DNA of 35,286 nucleotides from contig DASUZB010000035.1 of assembly GCA_036377075.1 (NCBI GenBank), positions 1 to 35,286 on the forward strand, given 5' to 3'. The notes under the pieces are model-generated. The model was given only the letters and a program-made list of their open reading frames with translations. It was not told where the DNA came from and ran no database searches. Origin of the DNA: DASUZB01 sp036377075 (GTDB lineage Bacteria > Actinomycetota > CALGFH01). A program made the translations under genes and the position numbers. How positions within the stretch are numbered: the stretch's first letter is position 1; each line of letters starts with the position of its first letter. Of this stretch, positions 1 through 6,609 are shown in pieces.

Positions 1-1071
1 GTTGGAGTGGACGGCGTGGATGACCGCCCCGGCGCCCAGGAACAGCAGGGCCTTGAAGAAGGCGTGGGTGAACAGGTGGAAGACGCCGGCCTCGTAGCCG
101 CCGACGCCGAGGCCGGCCATCATGTAGGCGAGCTGGCTCACGGTGGAGTAGGCGAGCACCCGCTTGATGTCGTCCTGGACAAGGGCGAGCAGGGCGGCGA
201 TCAGCATGGTGATCGAGGCGATGATGGCGATCTCGTTCATCGCCACCCCCGACGCCTCGAACACCGGGAACATGCGGGCGACCAGGAAGACCCCGGCGGC
301 GACCATGGTGGCCGCGTGGATCAGCGCCGACACCGGGGTGGGGCCGGCCATCGCGTCGGGCAGCCAGACGTGCAGCGGGAACTGGCCCGACTTGCCGATC
401 GCGCCGCAGAACAGCAGCACCGCGCCGAGGGTGACGGTGTGGGCGCTGATGGCGCCGGACTCGACCCCGGCGACGATGCGCTCGATGTCGAAGCTCCTGG
501 CCGCCCAGAAGAAGACGAAGATGCCGATCATGAAGCCGATGTCGCCGACGCGGGTGACCAGGAACGCCTTGATCGCGGCGCGGGCGTTGGCCTGCTCCTC
601 CCACCAGTGGCCGATCAGGAAGTAGGAGCAGACCCCCATGATCTCCCAGCCGACCAGCAGGAACAGCAGGTTGTCGGCCAGCACCACGATCAGCATGCCG
701 CTGGTGAACAGCGACAGCTTGGCGAAGAACAGCACGTAGCGCTTGTCGCCGCGCATGTAGCCGACCGAGTAGACCTGCACCAGCAGGGAGACGGTGGTGA
801 CCACCACCAGCAGGACCGCGGCGAGGCCGTCGACGGTGATGCCGATGGGGATGCTGAAGTCCGACGAGAACGGCGCCCACTCGCCACGGAGGTGGTAGAC
901 CTCGCCGCCGTTGATCGCGCGGGCGAGGATGCCGAGGCTGATCACCCAGCCGATGCCGACGGCGAGGATGCCGACCGGCGCGCCCTTGCCCGGCAGGCGC
1001 TTGCCGAGCAGCAGGATCAGCGCCCACGCGGTCAGCGTCAGGGCGGGGACGAGCCAGGCCAGTCGCTCCAT
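1..1071 (-). CDS. nuoL: NuoL2, antiporter-like subunit of second complex I (partial, C-terminus outside window)
   Basis: This is the large Mrp-antiporter-like membrane subunit of complex I, which forms one of the proton channels at the distal end of the membrane arm. Only the first 357 codons lie in the window, and the frame is open to base 1. It starts at ATG 1071 with AGGAG five bases upstream (1076-1080). The conserved core is visible: GWE with the TM5 glutamate (E143), a SVGYM segment, GKSGQFPLHVWLPDAMAGPT and the helix SALIHAATMV, then DDIKRVLAYSTVSQLAYM and HAFFKALLFL. The C-terminal lateral helix and the late Lys-Asp pair are not in view. It follows nuoK2 with 45 bases between, holding a perfect palindrome, and nuoM2 and nuoN2 are expected beyond the edge. 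The protein clearly differs from NuoL at 21748-23787. The family call is certain. The truncation is only the window edge. Confidence 0.95.
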   Translation of the reverse strand, partial: MERLAWLVPALTLTAWALILLLGKRLPGKGAPVGILAVGIGWVISLGILARAINGGEVYHLRGEWAPFSSDFSIPIGITVDGLAAVLLVVVTTVSLLVQVYSVGYMRGDKRYVLFFAKLSLFTSGMLIVVLADNLLFLLVGWEIMGVCSYFLIGHWWEEQANARAAIKAFLVTRVGDIGFMIGIFVFFWAARSFDIERIVAGVESGAISAHTVTLGAVLLFCGAIGKSGQFPLHVWLPDAMAGPTPVSALIHAATMVAAGVFLVARMFPVFEASGVAMNEIAIIASITMLIAALLALVQDDIKRVLAYSTVSQLAYMMAGLGVGGYEAGVFHLFTHAFFKALLFLGAGAVIHAVHSN

Positions 1072-1087
1072 CGTGCTCCTCGCTCGG

Positions 1088-1113
1088 GGCTGGCTCGCCG
1101 CGGCGAGCCAGCC
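1088..1113. repeat. Perfect 26-bp palindrome between nuoK2 and nuoL2
   Basis: The two 13-base arms, GGCTGGCTCGCCG at 1088-1100 and its exact reverse complement at 1101-1113, meet with no spacer. It lies between the nuoK2 stop (1117) and the nuoL2 Shine-Dalgarno (1076-1080). In RNA it would fold into a strong hairpin. No T-tract follows, so it is not a classical terminator. An RNA stability or processing element, an attenuator or a protein-binding site are all possible. Confidence 0.75.
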
Positions 1114-1116
1114 GGG

Positions 1117-1422
1117 TCACCAGCGCAGCAGGTCGACCTCGTCGATGTTGACGGTCTCCCGGTTGCGGAAGATCAGCAGGACGATGGCCAGGCCGATGCC
1201 CACCTCGGCGGCGGCCACCGCCACCACGAACAGGGCGAAGACCTGTCCGGAGAGCAGTTGGTCCTTCAGGTAGGCGCTGAACGCGACCAGGTTGACGTTG
1301 ACGGCGTTGAGCATCAGCTCGACGCTCATCAGCACCATGACCGCGTTGCGCCTGGCGAGCACGCCGTACACCCCCACGCTGAACAGGAAGGCGGCGAACA
1401 CCAGGGGGTAGAGCAGGGGCAT
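1117..1422 (-). CDS. nuoK: NuoK2, small membrane subunit of second complex I
   Basis: This 101-residue protein has three transmembrane helices. NuoK lies between NuoJ and NuoN in the membrane arm and carries buried glutamates that link the E-channel to the antiporter-like subunits. Visible family marks are RRNAVMVLMSVELMLNAVN, with the TM2 glutamate in VELML, and VVAVAAAEVGIGLAIV, with the TM3 glutamate. The C-terminal NIDEVDLLRW is also typical. The length is the usual ~100 residues. The start is ATG 1422, preceded by AGGAGGGAG, 14 bases after the nuoJ2 stop. A paralogue sits at 23795-24100. Confidence 0.96.
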   Translation of the reverse strand: MPLLYPLVFAAFLFSVGVYGVLARRNAVMVLMSVELMLNAVNVNLVAFSAYLKDQLLSGQVFALFVVAVAAAEVGIGLAIVLLIFRNRETVNIDEVDLLRW

Positions 1423-1436
1423 CGGGGGGCTCCCTC

Positions 1437-1931
1437 CTAGTCGCGCCGGGCGAGCACGATGGCGCCGATCAGGGCGGCGAGCAGCAGCACGCTGACCGCC
1501 TCGAACGGCAGGACGTAGTTCCTGAAGATGGCGATGCCGAGGGCACCGGTCGTCGTCGCCGCCTGGGTGGCGATGCGCTTGCCGCTCCAGGCGTCGGCCA
1601 TGAACCAGGTCAGCATCGCGAACACGCCGGCGCCGATGACCAGCGCGCCGATGCGGGCGCGCAGGGTGTTGTCCAGCACCCGGCGCCCGACCGGGGCGCG
1701 GGTCAGCATGATGCCGAACAGGATCAGCACCACGATCGCGCCGACGTAGATGATCACCTGCACGAAGGCGACGAACGGGGCGGCCAGCAGCAGGAAGACG
1801 CCGGCGATGCTGGCCAGCGCGACCACCAGCCAGAGCGCCGCGTGGACGACGTTGCGGCTGGTGACCACGAGCACGCCGGCGAACCCGCCGACGACGGCGA
1901 GCACCAGGAACGCGACCTCCTGGCCGGTCAC
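1437..1931 (-). CDS. nuoJ: NuoJ2, membrane subunit of second complex I
   Basis: A 164-residue hydrophobic protein with five predicted transmembrane helices. NuoJ carries the TM3 pi-bulge region next to the E-channel. The family signature is VTSRNVVHAALWLV followed by FVQVIIYVGAIVVLILFGIML. The C-terminus FEAVSVLLLAALIGAIVLARRD is typical. The GTG start at 1931 overlaps the nuoI2 stop by four bases (GTGA), so translation is coupled. The first of the two NuoJ proteins in the window (the other is at 24097-24636), it is a little shorter than that one and lacks its Gly-rich loop. Confidence 0.95.
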   Translation of the reverse strand: MTGQEVAFLVLAVVGGFAGVLVVTSRNVVHAALWLVVALASIAGVFLLLAAPFVAFVQVIIYVGAIVVLILFGIMLTRAPVGRRVLDNTLRARIGALVIGAGVFAMLTWFMADAWSGKRIATQAATTTGALGIAIFRNYVLPFEAVSVLLLAALIGAIVLARRD

Positions 1932-2809
1932 TGCTGCTGCTCCCCGCCGGCGGCCTGGGCCGCCCTCGCGGCCGCCTTGGCCTTGCGCATGTAGGCCGCC
2001 TTCGCCTTGGCCCGCGCGGTCCGCTCCGGCTCGCCCCCCGCCACCAGCCGGTCGAAGGTCTCCTGGTCGATGCCCGGCTCGACGTGGACGTCCTCCTGCT
2101 TGGGCGGCGCCGGCTCCGCGGAGGCGGGCTCGGCGGGGGCTGCCTCGGCGGGGGCCGGGGCGGCCGCCTCAGGCGCGGTGGTGGGCGGCGCGGCAGCGGC
2201 CGGCTGCTGCCCGGCGGCCGCGGGTGCGGCCGGGGCCGCCTGCGCCTGGGCCTGGGCGGCGGCCTGGGCCTCGGCGGCCGCGGCGGCGGCCCGCGCGCGG
2301 ACCTGCTCGGCGGCCTTGCGGGCGGACTCGACCTCCTTCGCCTCGACCGCGCCCTCGTCGAGCGGGTCGGGCGGCGGCACGGTGTAGGCCCACTCGCGCA
2401 GCCGGTCCATCTCGTGGGTCATGGCCTCGTGGGAGAACTCCGCGTACTCGAACTCCGGGGTCCAGTACAGCGCGTCGAACGGGCACACCTCGACGCAGAT
2501 GCCGCAGTACATGCATAGGGCGAAGTCGATCGCGAAGCGGTCGAGGATGTTGCGGGTGCGGGCGCGGCCGCCCTCCTTGGGCGCCACCGTCTCCTTGTGG
2601 GAGTCGATGTAGATGCACCAGTCGGGGCACTCCCGCGAGCACAGCATGCAGACGGTGCAGTTCTCCTCGACGAGCGCGATCACGCCCCTGCTGCGGGCGG
2701 GCAGCTTCGGCCGGACGTGCGGGTACTGCTGGGTCGCCGCCCGCCTGGACATCGTCCGGAAGGTGACGCCCAGGCCCTTGACCAGCCCGGCTCCCTTGAG
2801 CGCTGGCAT
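1928..2809 (-). CDS. nuoI: NuoI2, 2x[4Fe-4S] ferredoxin-like subunit of second complex I, with long Ala/Pro-rich C-terminal tail
   Basis: NuoI carries iron-sulfur clusters N6a and N6b, which pass electrons to NuoB. Both ligand sets are complete: C51-C54-C57-C61 followed by Pro, and C99-C102-C105-C109 followed by Pro. The N-terminal GLGVTFRTM is the usual amphipathic helix that packs on the Q module. The fold ends near residue 145. The protein then continues to 293 residues through a segment rich in Ala, Pro, Glu and Gln (about 150-245) and a basic helix (about 260-285, with repeated AKAKAA). Ordinary NuoI proteins are about 160-200 residues. The tail keeps codon-position GC bias and is in frame to the overlap with nuoJ2, so it is coding. 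The start is ATG 2809, three bases after the nuoH2 stop. With no NuoEFG in this cluster, NuoI2 is the likely point of electron entry (inference). Confidence 0.94.
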   Translation of the reverse strand: MPALKGAGLVKGLGVTFRTMSRRAATQQYPHVRPKLPARSRGVIALVEENCTVCMLCSRECPDWCIYIDSHKETVAPKEGGRARTRNILDRFAIDFALCMYCGICVEVCPFDALYWTPEFEYAEFSHEAMTHEMDRLREWAYTVPPPDPLDEGAVEAKEVESARKAAEQVRARAAAAAAEAQAAAQAQAQAAPAAPAAAGQQPAAAAPPTTAPEAAAPAPAEAAPAEPASAEPAPPKQEDVHVEPGIDQETFDRLVAGGEPERTARAKAKAAYMRKAKAAARAAQAAGGEQQQ

Positions 2810-2812
2810 TGA

Positions 2813-3793
2813 TCAGACCACCTTGAGCAAGCCGATGACGAAGATGAGCAGCAGCGAGACCGGGACCAGCCGCACCCACGCGATCACCTGCAGCTGGTCC
2901 TCGCGCAGCCTCGGGTAGGTCGAACGGGCCCAGATGACCAGGAACGACAGGGCGAGCACCTTCACGGCGAGGAACCACGGCCCGTCCGGCAGGATCACGC
3001 CCTTGTAGCCGCCCAGGAACAGGGTGGAGGCGATCGCCGACTGGGCGACGATGCCGGCGTACTCGGTCAGCAGGAAGAAGGCGAAGCGCAGGCCGGTGTA
3101 CTCGGTGAGGTATCCGAAGACCACCTCGGAGTCGGCGACGGGCATGTCGAACGGCGGCCGGGTCAGCTCGGCGAGGGCGGCGGTGCCGTAGACGAAGAAG
3201 CCGGCCGCCAGCGGCAGCAGCGCCCAGCCCGCCCAGCCCCAGAAGTGCTGGCGCTCGACGATCACGGCCAGGTCGGCGGAGCCCGCCTGCATCGCGACCG
3301 CGGCGGCGGCGAGCACGAGCGGCAGCTCGTACGCGATCAGCTGGGCGGCGGCGCGCAGCCCGCCGATCAGGGAGTACTTGTTCGCGCTCGACCAGGCGGC
3401 CATGAGCACGCCGATCACGCTCACGCTGGAGAGGGCGAGGGTGACGAACAGCCCCACGTCGGAGTGGATCGGCGTCAGGTCGGGGCCGTAGGGGATGAAC
3501 CCGAACACCAGGATGACCGGGACCAGCGCGACCGCCGGGGCGAGGGTGAAGACCCACTTGTCGGCCGCCCGCGGGACCACCGACTCCTTCTGCACGAACT
3601 TGATGCCGTCGGCGACCAGCTGCAGCACGCCGTGGAAGCGGCCCGCCTCCATCGGGCCGAGGCGCGCCTGCATGTGGGCCATGACCTTGTGCTCCATGTA
3701 GCCGACCACGAGCGGGAACACGAGGAAGACCAGCAGCACGGCCACGGCCTTGACCGGCATCAGCACCCAGTAGTTGGACAACAGGTCGCTCAC
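2813..3793 (-). CDS. nuoH: NuoH2, quinone-site/proton-channel membrane subunit of second complex I
   Basis: A 326-residue membrane protein of about eight helices that anchors the Q module and forms much of the quinone chamber. Family marks are VGYMEHKVMAHMQARLGP near the N-terminus, LVADGIKFVQKE, and the loop with ELTRPPFD and TEYTGLRFAFF. In that loop the usual PEAE is PVAD (residues 218-221), losing one glutamate, while NuoH of the other operon keeps PEAE. The GTG start at 3793 overlaps the nuoD2 stop (GTGA). The upstream reading frame stays open but is nuoD2 read in another frame, so the overlap start was chosen. The length matches the family. Confidence 0.94.
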   Translation of the reverse strand: MSDLLSNYWVLMPVKAVAVLLVFLVFPLVVGYMEHKVMAHMQARLGPMEAGRFHGVLQLVADGIKFVQKESVVPRAADKWVFTLAPAVALVPVILVFGFIPYGPDLTPIHSDVGLFVTLALSSVSVIGVLMAAWSSANKYSLIGGLRAAAQLIAYELPLVLAAAAVAMQAGSADLAVIVERQHFWGWAGWALLPLAAGFFVYGTAALAELTRPPFDMPVADSEVVFGYLTEYTGLRFAFFLLTEYAGIVAQSAIASTLFLGGYKGVILPDGPWFLAVKVLALSFLVIWARSTYPRLREDQLQVIAWVRLVPVSLLLIFVIGLLKVV

Positions 3794-5016
3794 CGGTCGA
3801 TGTCCCCCACGATGAAGAAGACCGACCCCATGACCGCGATCATGTCTGCCAGCAGAGTCCCTTTCAGCAGGTAGGGCAGGGCGGAGATGTTGTTGAAGGA
3901 GGGCGTGCGCATCTTGAAGCGCCAGGGCTCCTTCTCGTTGTGCGACACCATGTAGTAGGAGAGCTGGCCGAGCGGGGCCTCGGTGCGCACGTAGGCGTGG
4001 CCGGCCGGCGGGCGTACCACCTTGGGCAGCTTGACGCTGACCGGGCCGGGCGGGATGCGCTCGTGCACCTGCTCGATGATGCGCAGCGACTCCTTCATGC
4101 GGCCGACCAGCACGGCGAAACGGTCGTAGCAGTCGCCGTTGCGCCCGGTCGGCACGTCGAACTCGACCTGGTCGTAGAAGAGGTACGGCTCGGTCTTGCG
4201 GGAGTCCTCCGGCACCCCCGAGGCCTGCAGGGTGCAGCCGCTGACCCCGTAGGAGCAGGCCACGTCGGCGGGGAGCACGCCGATGCCCTTGGTGCGGGCG
4301 GCGAAGATCTCGTTGCCGAGGATCAGCGTCTCGTACTCCTTGATGCGCGCACGCAGCCGCGGCACCAGGTCGCGGGAGAGGTCCAGGGCGCCCCTGGGCA
4401 GGTCCTGCTTGAGCCCGCCGACGCGGCAGTAGGTCAGGTGCAGGCGACCGCCGGTGATCCACTCCATCAGCGCCTGGATCTCCTCCCGCTCGCGGAAGGC
4501 GTAGAACATCGGCGTGATGGCGCCGAGCTCCAGCGGGTAGGAGCCGACGAACATCAGGTGGTTGAGGATCCGGGTCCACTCGGCCATCAGCATGCGGATC
4601 CAGGTGGCCCGCTCCGGCACCTCGAGGCCCATCTGCTGCTCGACCACCAGGGCGACGCCCAGCTCGTTGCAGATCGACGAGACCCAGTCGTGCCGGTTGA
4701 CCAGCGCGATGATCTGCCGGTAGTCGCGGTACTCGGCGAGCTTCTCGAAGGCGCGGTGCATGTAGCCGATCACCGGGTCGGCCGACTCGATCACCTCGCC
4801 GTCGAGCGTCACCAGCACGCGCAGGACCCCGTGGGTGGCCGGGTGCTGCGGCCCGACGTTGAGGGTCATGTCCTGGGTGTGCAGCTCGCGGTCGGCCCGC
4901 TCGCGGATGATCACGCCGACGCCGGTGCCGTCGGCGGCCTGGAACGCCACGCCGCCGCCCTCCGGCTGGGTGGTGACCCGGGGTCCGCCGTTGCCTGACT
5001 GCTGGTCGCTGGCCAC
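3790..5016 (-). CDS. nuoD: NuoD2, 49-kDa quinone-site subunit of second complex I
   Basis: A 408-residue NuoD homologue, related to [NiFe]-hydrogenase large subunits. It forms the quinone-binding pocket together with NuoB and NuoH. Visible motifs are NVGPQHPATHGVLRV, with the conserved quinone-site histidines H58 and H62, then GYMHRAFEKLAEYRDYRQ, VGGLKQDLP and EPYLFYDQVEFDVP. At residue 111 the sequence reads NRHDWVSS. Most NuoD proteins, including the one at 30894-32315 (Y135), have Tyr at this place, contacting the quinone headgroup. The start is GTG 5016, with GGGAGAG upstream and the nuoC2 stop two bases before it. The open frame continues upstream only through nuoC2 in another frame. It ends in GDIDR, close to the usual G-x-VDR terminus. 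Confidence 0.94.
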   Translation of the reverse strand: MASDQQSGNGGPRVTTQPEGGGVAFQAADGTGVGVIIRERADRELHTQDMTLNVGPQHPATHGVLRVLVTLDGEVIESADPVIGYMHRAFEKLAEYRDYRQIIALVNRHDWVSSICNELGVALVVEQQMGLEVPERATWIRMLMAEWTRILNHLMFVGSYPLELGAITPMFYAFREREEIQALMEWITGGRLHLTYCRVGGLKQDLPRGALDLSRDLVPRLRARIKEYETLILGNEIFAARTKGIGVLPADVACSYGVSGCTLQASGVPEDSRKTEPYLFYDQVEFDVPTGRNGDCYDRFAVLVGRMKESLRIIEQVHERIPPGPVSVKLPKVVRPPAGHAYVRTEAPLGQLSYYMVSHNEKEPWRFKMRTPSFNNISALPYLLKGTLLADMIAVMGSVFFIVGDIDR

Positions 5017-5018
5017 GG

Positions 5019-5507
5019 TTACTCTCCCGGCTCCTTGGCCCCCGGCCAGGGCTTGGCCTCCCTGGCCAGCAGGGCGAACTCCTTGCGCAGCGGGTGGCCC
5101 TCGAACTCCTCCGGCAGCAGCAGCTTGGCCAGGTGCGGGTGGCCCTCGAAGGCGACCCCGAACAGCTCGGCGGTCTCGCGCTCGTGCCAGTCGGCCCCCG
5201 CCCACAGGTCGTGCACGCTCGGCAGGGCGCCGCCTTCGCGCGGCACCAGCGAGCGGACCTGCGCGTGGTGGCGGTGGCTGGTGGAGTAGACGTGCAGCAC
5301 CACCGCGATGCCGGCGGCCTCCTCGTCGACGCCGCAGAGGAAGTCGAAGAAGTTGCAGCTCACCTCGCGGTCGAGGCGGACGAACTCGGCCACGCGGCGG
5401 TAGTCGCCGGGGTCGACGGTCACGGTCAGCAGGCCGTGCACCACCTCCGGCTCGAGCGCTTCACCGAACTCGGCGACCAGGTGATCCTTCAGCGCGTCGG
5501 CGTCCAC
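5019..5507 (-). CDS. nuoC: NuoC2, 30-kDa subunit of second complex I
   Basis: A 162-residue homologue of the 30-kDa subunit, a structural part of the Q module bound to NuoD and NuoI. The C-terminal half has the signature ERETAELFGVAFEGHP, followed by LLLPEEFEGHPLRKEF. Further upstream are NFFDFLCGVD and VLHVYSTSHRH. The start is GTG 5507, sharing one base with the nuoB2 stop (TAGTG), and the frame upstream is nuoB2 read out of frame. It is a separate protein and not fused to NuoD. Confidence 0.93.
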   Translation of the reverse strand: MDADALKDHLVAEFGEALEPEVVHGLLTVTVDPGDYRRVAEFVRLDREVSCNFFDFLCGVDEEAAGIAVVLHVYSTSHRHHAQVRSLVPREGGALPSVHDLWAGADWHERETAELFGVAFEGHPHLAKLLLPEEFEGHPLRKEFALLAREAKPWPGAKEPGE

Positions 5508-6016
5508 TAGGCGCCCACCACGATCGGCTCGAGCTCGCCGCGGGCGTAGCGCTCGCGCAGCGACTCGCTGCCGATGCGCTCCTGCAGCTTGACGATCCCG
5601 TTCAGCAGCGCCTCCGGCCGCGGCGGGCAGCCGGGCACGTAGACGTCGACCGGGATGATCTGGTCGACGCCCTTGGTCACCGAGTAGGAGTCCCAGTAGG
5701 GGCCGCCGCAGTTGGAGCAGGAGCCGAAGCTGATCACGTACTTCGGCTCGGGCATCTCGTCGTAGAGGCGCTTGACCGCCGGCGCCATCTTGTCGGTCAG
5801 GGTGCCGGAGACGACCAGCAGGTCCGCCTGGCGCGGGCCGTGGGCGAAGGGGATCACCCCGAGGCGGATGAAGTCGTGGCGCGCCGTCGAGGTGGCGATG
5901 AACTCGATCGCGCAGCACGCCAGGCCGAAGTTGAACACCCACAGGGAGTACTTGCGGCCCCAGTTGAAGACGAACTTGATCGGCTGCGGCAGCTCGACCC
6001 GGTCGACTAGACCCAT
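5507..6016 (-). CDS. nuoB: NuoB2, N2-cluster [4Fe-4S] subunit of second complex I
   Basis: A 169-residue NuoB, holder of terminal cluster N2, which reduces the quinone. Tandem cysteines C34-C35 occur in FGLACCAIEFIAT, the third ligand is C100 in SFGSCSNCGG and the fourth is C130 in VPGCPPRPE. An extra Cys at 103 lies in the third-ligand loop. The start ATG 6016 lies inside the end of nuoA2, with a 10-base overlap. The N-terminus is short compared with many NuoB proteins, but the conserved core is complete. Confidence 0.96.
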   Translation of the reverse strand: MGLVDRVELPQPIKFVFNWGRKYSLWVFNFGLACCAIEFIATSTARHDFIRLGVIPFAHGPRQADLLVVSGTLTDKMAPAVKRLYDEMPEPKYVISFGSCSNCGGPYWDSYSVTKGVDQIIPVDVYVPGCPPRPEALLNGIVKLQERIGSESLRERYARGELEPIVVGA

Positions 6017-6372
6017 CGCAGGACACCCTTCCGGTATGCGTACAGCAGGCCCACGGCGAGCACCCCGATGAACACGACCATCTCCCAGAACGCCGCCACC
6101 CCGAGGCGGGCGAACACCACCGCCCAGGGGAACAGGAAGACGCTCTCGACGTCGAAGATCACGAACAGGAAGGCGAACACGTAGTAGCGGATCTGCGTCT
6201 GGGACCAGGTGGTCCCGATCGGGTCCATGCCGCTCTCGTAGGTCGTCAGCTTGCCCGGGGAGGGCCGGGCCGGGCGCAGCACGCGGTTGGCCCCGAAGGC
6301 GACCACGAGGAAGCCGACGGAGAGCGCGAGCAGGCCCGCCAGCGTCCCGTAGGCCTGGAAGTACGCGGTCAT
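6007..6372 (-). CDS. nuoA: NuoA2, first membrane subunit of second complex I
   Basis: A 121-residue protein with three transmembrane helices, which wraps around NuoH at the quinone site. Signatures are the loop YESGMDP with its acidic residue, RYYVFAFLFVIFDVESVFLF with the TM2 acid pair, and PWAVVFARLG. The start ATG 6372 has AGGAG six bases upstream. An in-frame extension of 20 codons upstream is open but not conserved-looking. It is the first gene of the second cluster. The distance to the probable promoter (6517-6547) gives a leader of about 140 bases. Confidence 0.95.
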   Translation of the reverse strand: MTAYFQAYGTLAGLLALSVGFLVVAFGANRVLRPARPSPGKLTTYESGMDPIGTTWSQTQIRYYVFAFLFVIFDVESVFLFPWAVVFARLGVAAFWEMVVFIGVLAVGLLYAYRKGVLRWV

Positions 6373-6389
6373 GTGACTCCTGGCGTTGC

Positions 6390-6458
6390 GTCCTCGGACG
6401 TCCGCGGGCCGCTTGGTCCCGCGGCCGCCCACGGCGGCGCCTGCGGAACCGCGAGGAC
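6390..6458 (-). promoter_or_regulatory. Structured 5' leader of the nuoA2 operon (nested inverted repeats)
   Basis: An outer 7-bp stem, GTCCTCG at 6390-6396 with CGAGGAC at 6452-6458, encloses a hairpin with CCGCGGG at 6402-6408, CCCGCGG at 6418-6424 and a 9-base loop. It sits between the putative promoter and the nuoA2 Shine-Dalgarno. In DNA this GC-rich, some pairing is expected by chance, so a regulatory role is only a possibility. No known riboswitch is recognised. Confidence 0.35.
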
Positions 6459-6516
6459 CCCCGGCGCCCTTGACGGCCGGCCCGCACGGGTCGCCCCGAG
6501 GGCCTGGCCGACGGCG

Positions 6517-6547
6517 ATTCTAGTGTACGCGCGCGAGCAGCGGCCAA
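6517..6547 (-). promoter_or_regulatory. Putative promoter of the nuoA2 operon
   Basis: On the minus strand, TTGGCC (6547-6542) and TAGAAT (6522-6517) are 19 bases apart. TAGAAT matches the sigma-70 -10 consensus at five of six positions and lies in a locally AT-richer patch of the nhaA-nuoA2 gap. An alternative -10 (TACACT) lies just upstream of it, overlapping by one base. Transcription would start about 140 bases before nuoA2. Confidence 0.45.
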
Positions 6548-6609
6548 CTTCCCAATGCGCTGGTGGACGCCGGTTTTTTGCACGAACGAACAAGCGCGGG
6601 CGAGGGGCG

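Noticed and set aside
6566..6585. Run of six T after a GC stretch, considered as a terminator
   Set aside because: The run is on the plus strand, no plus-strand gene ends there, and no stable stem precedes it.
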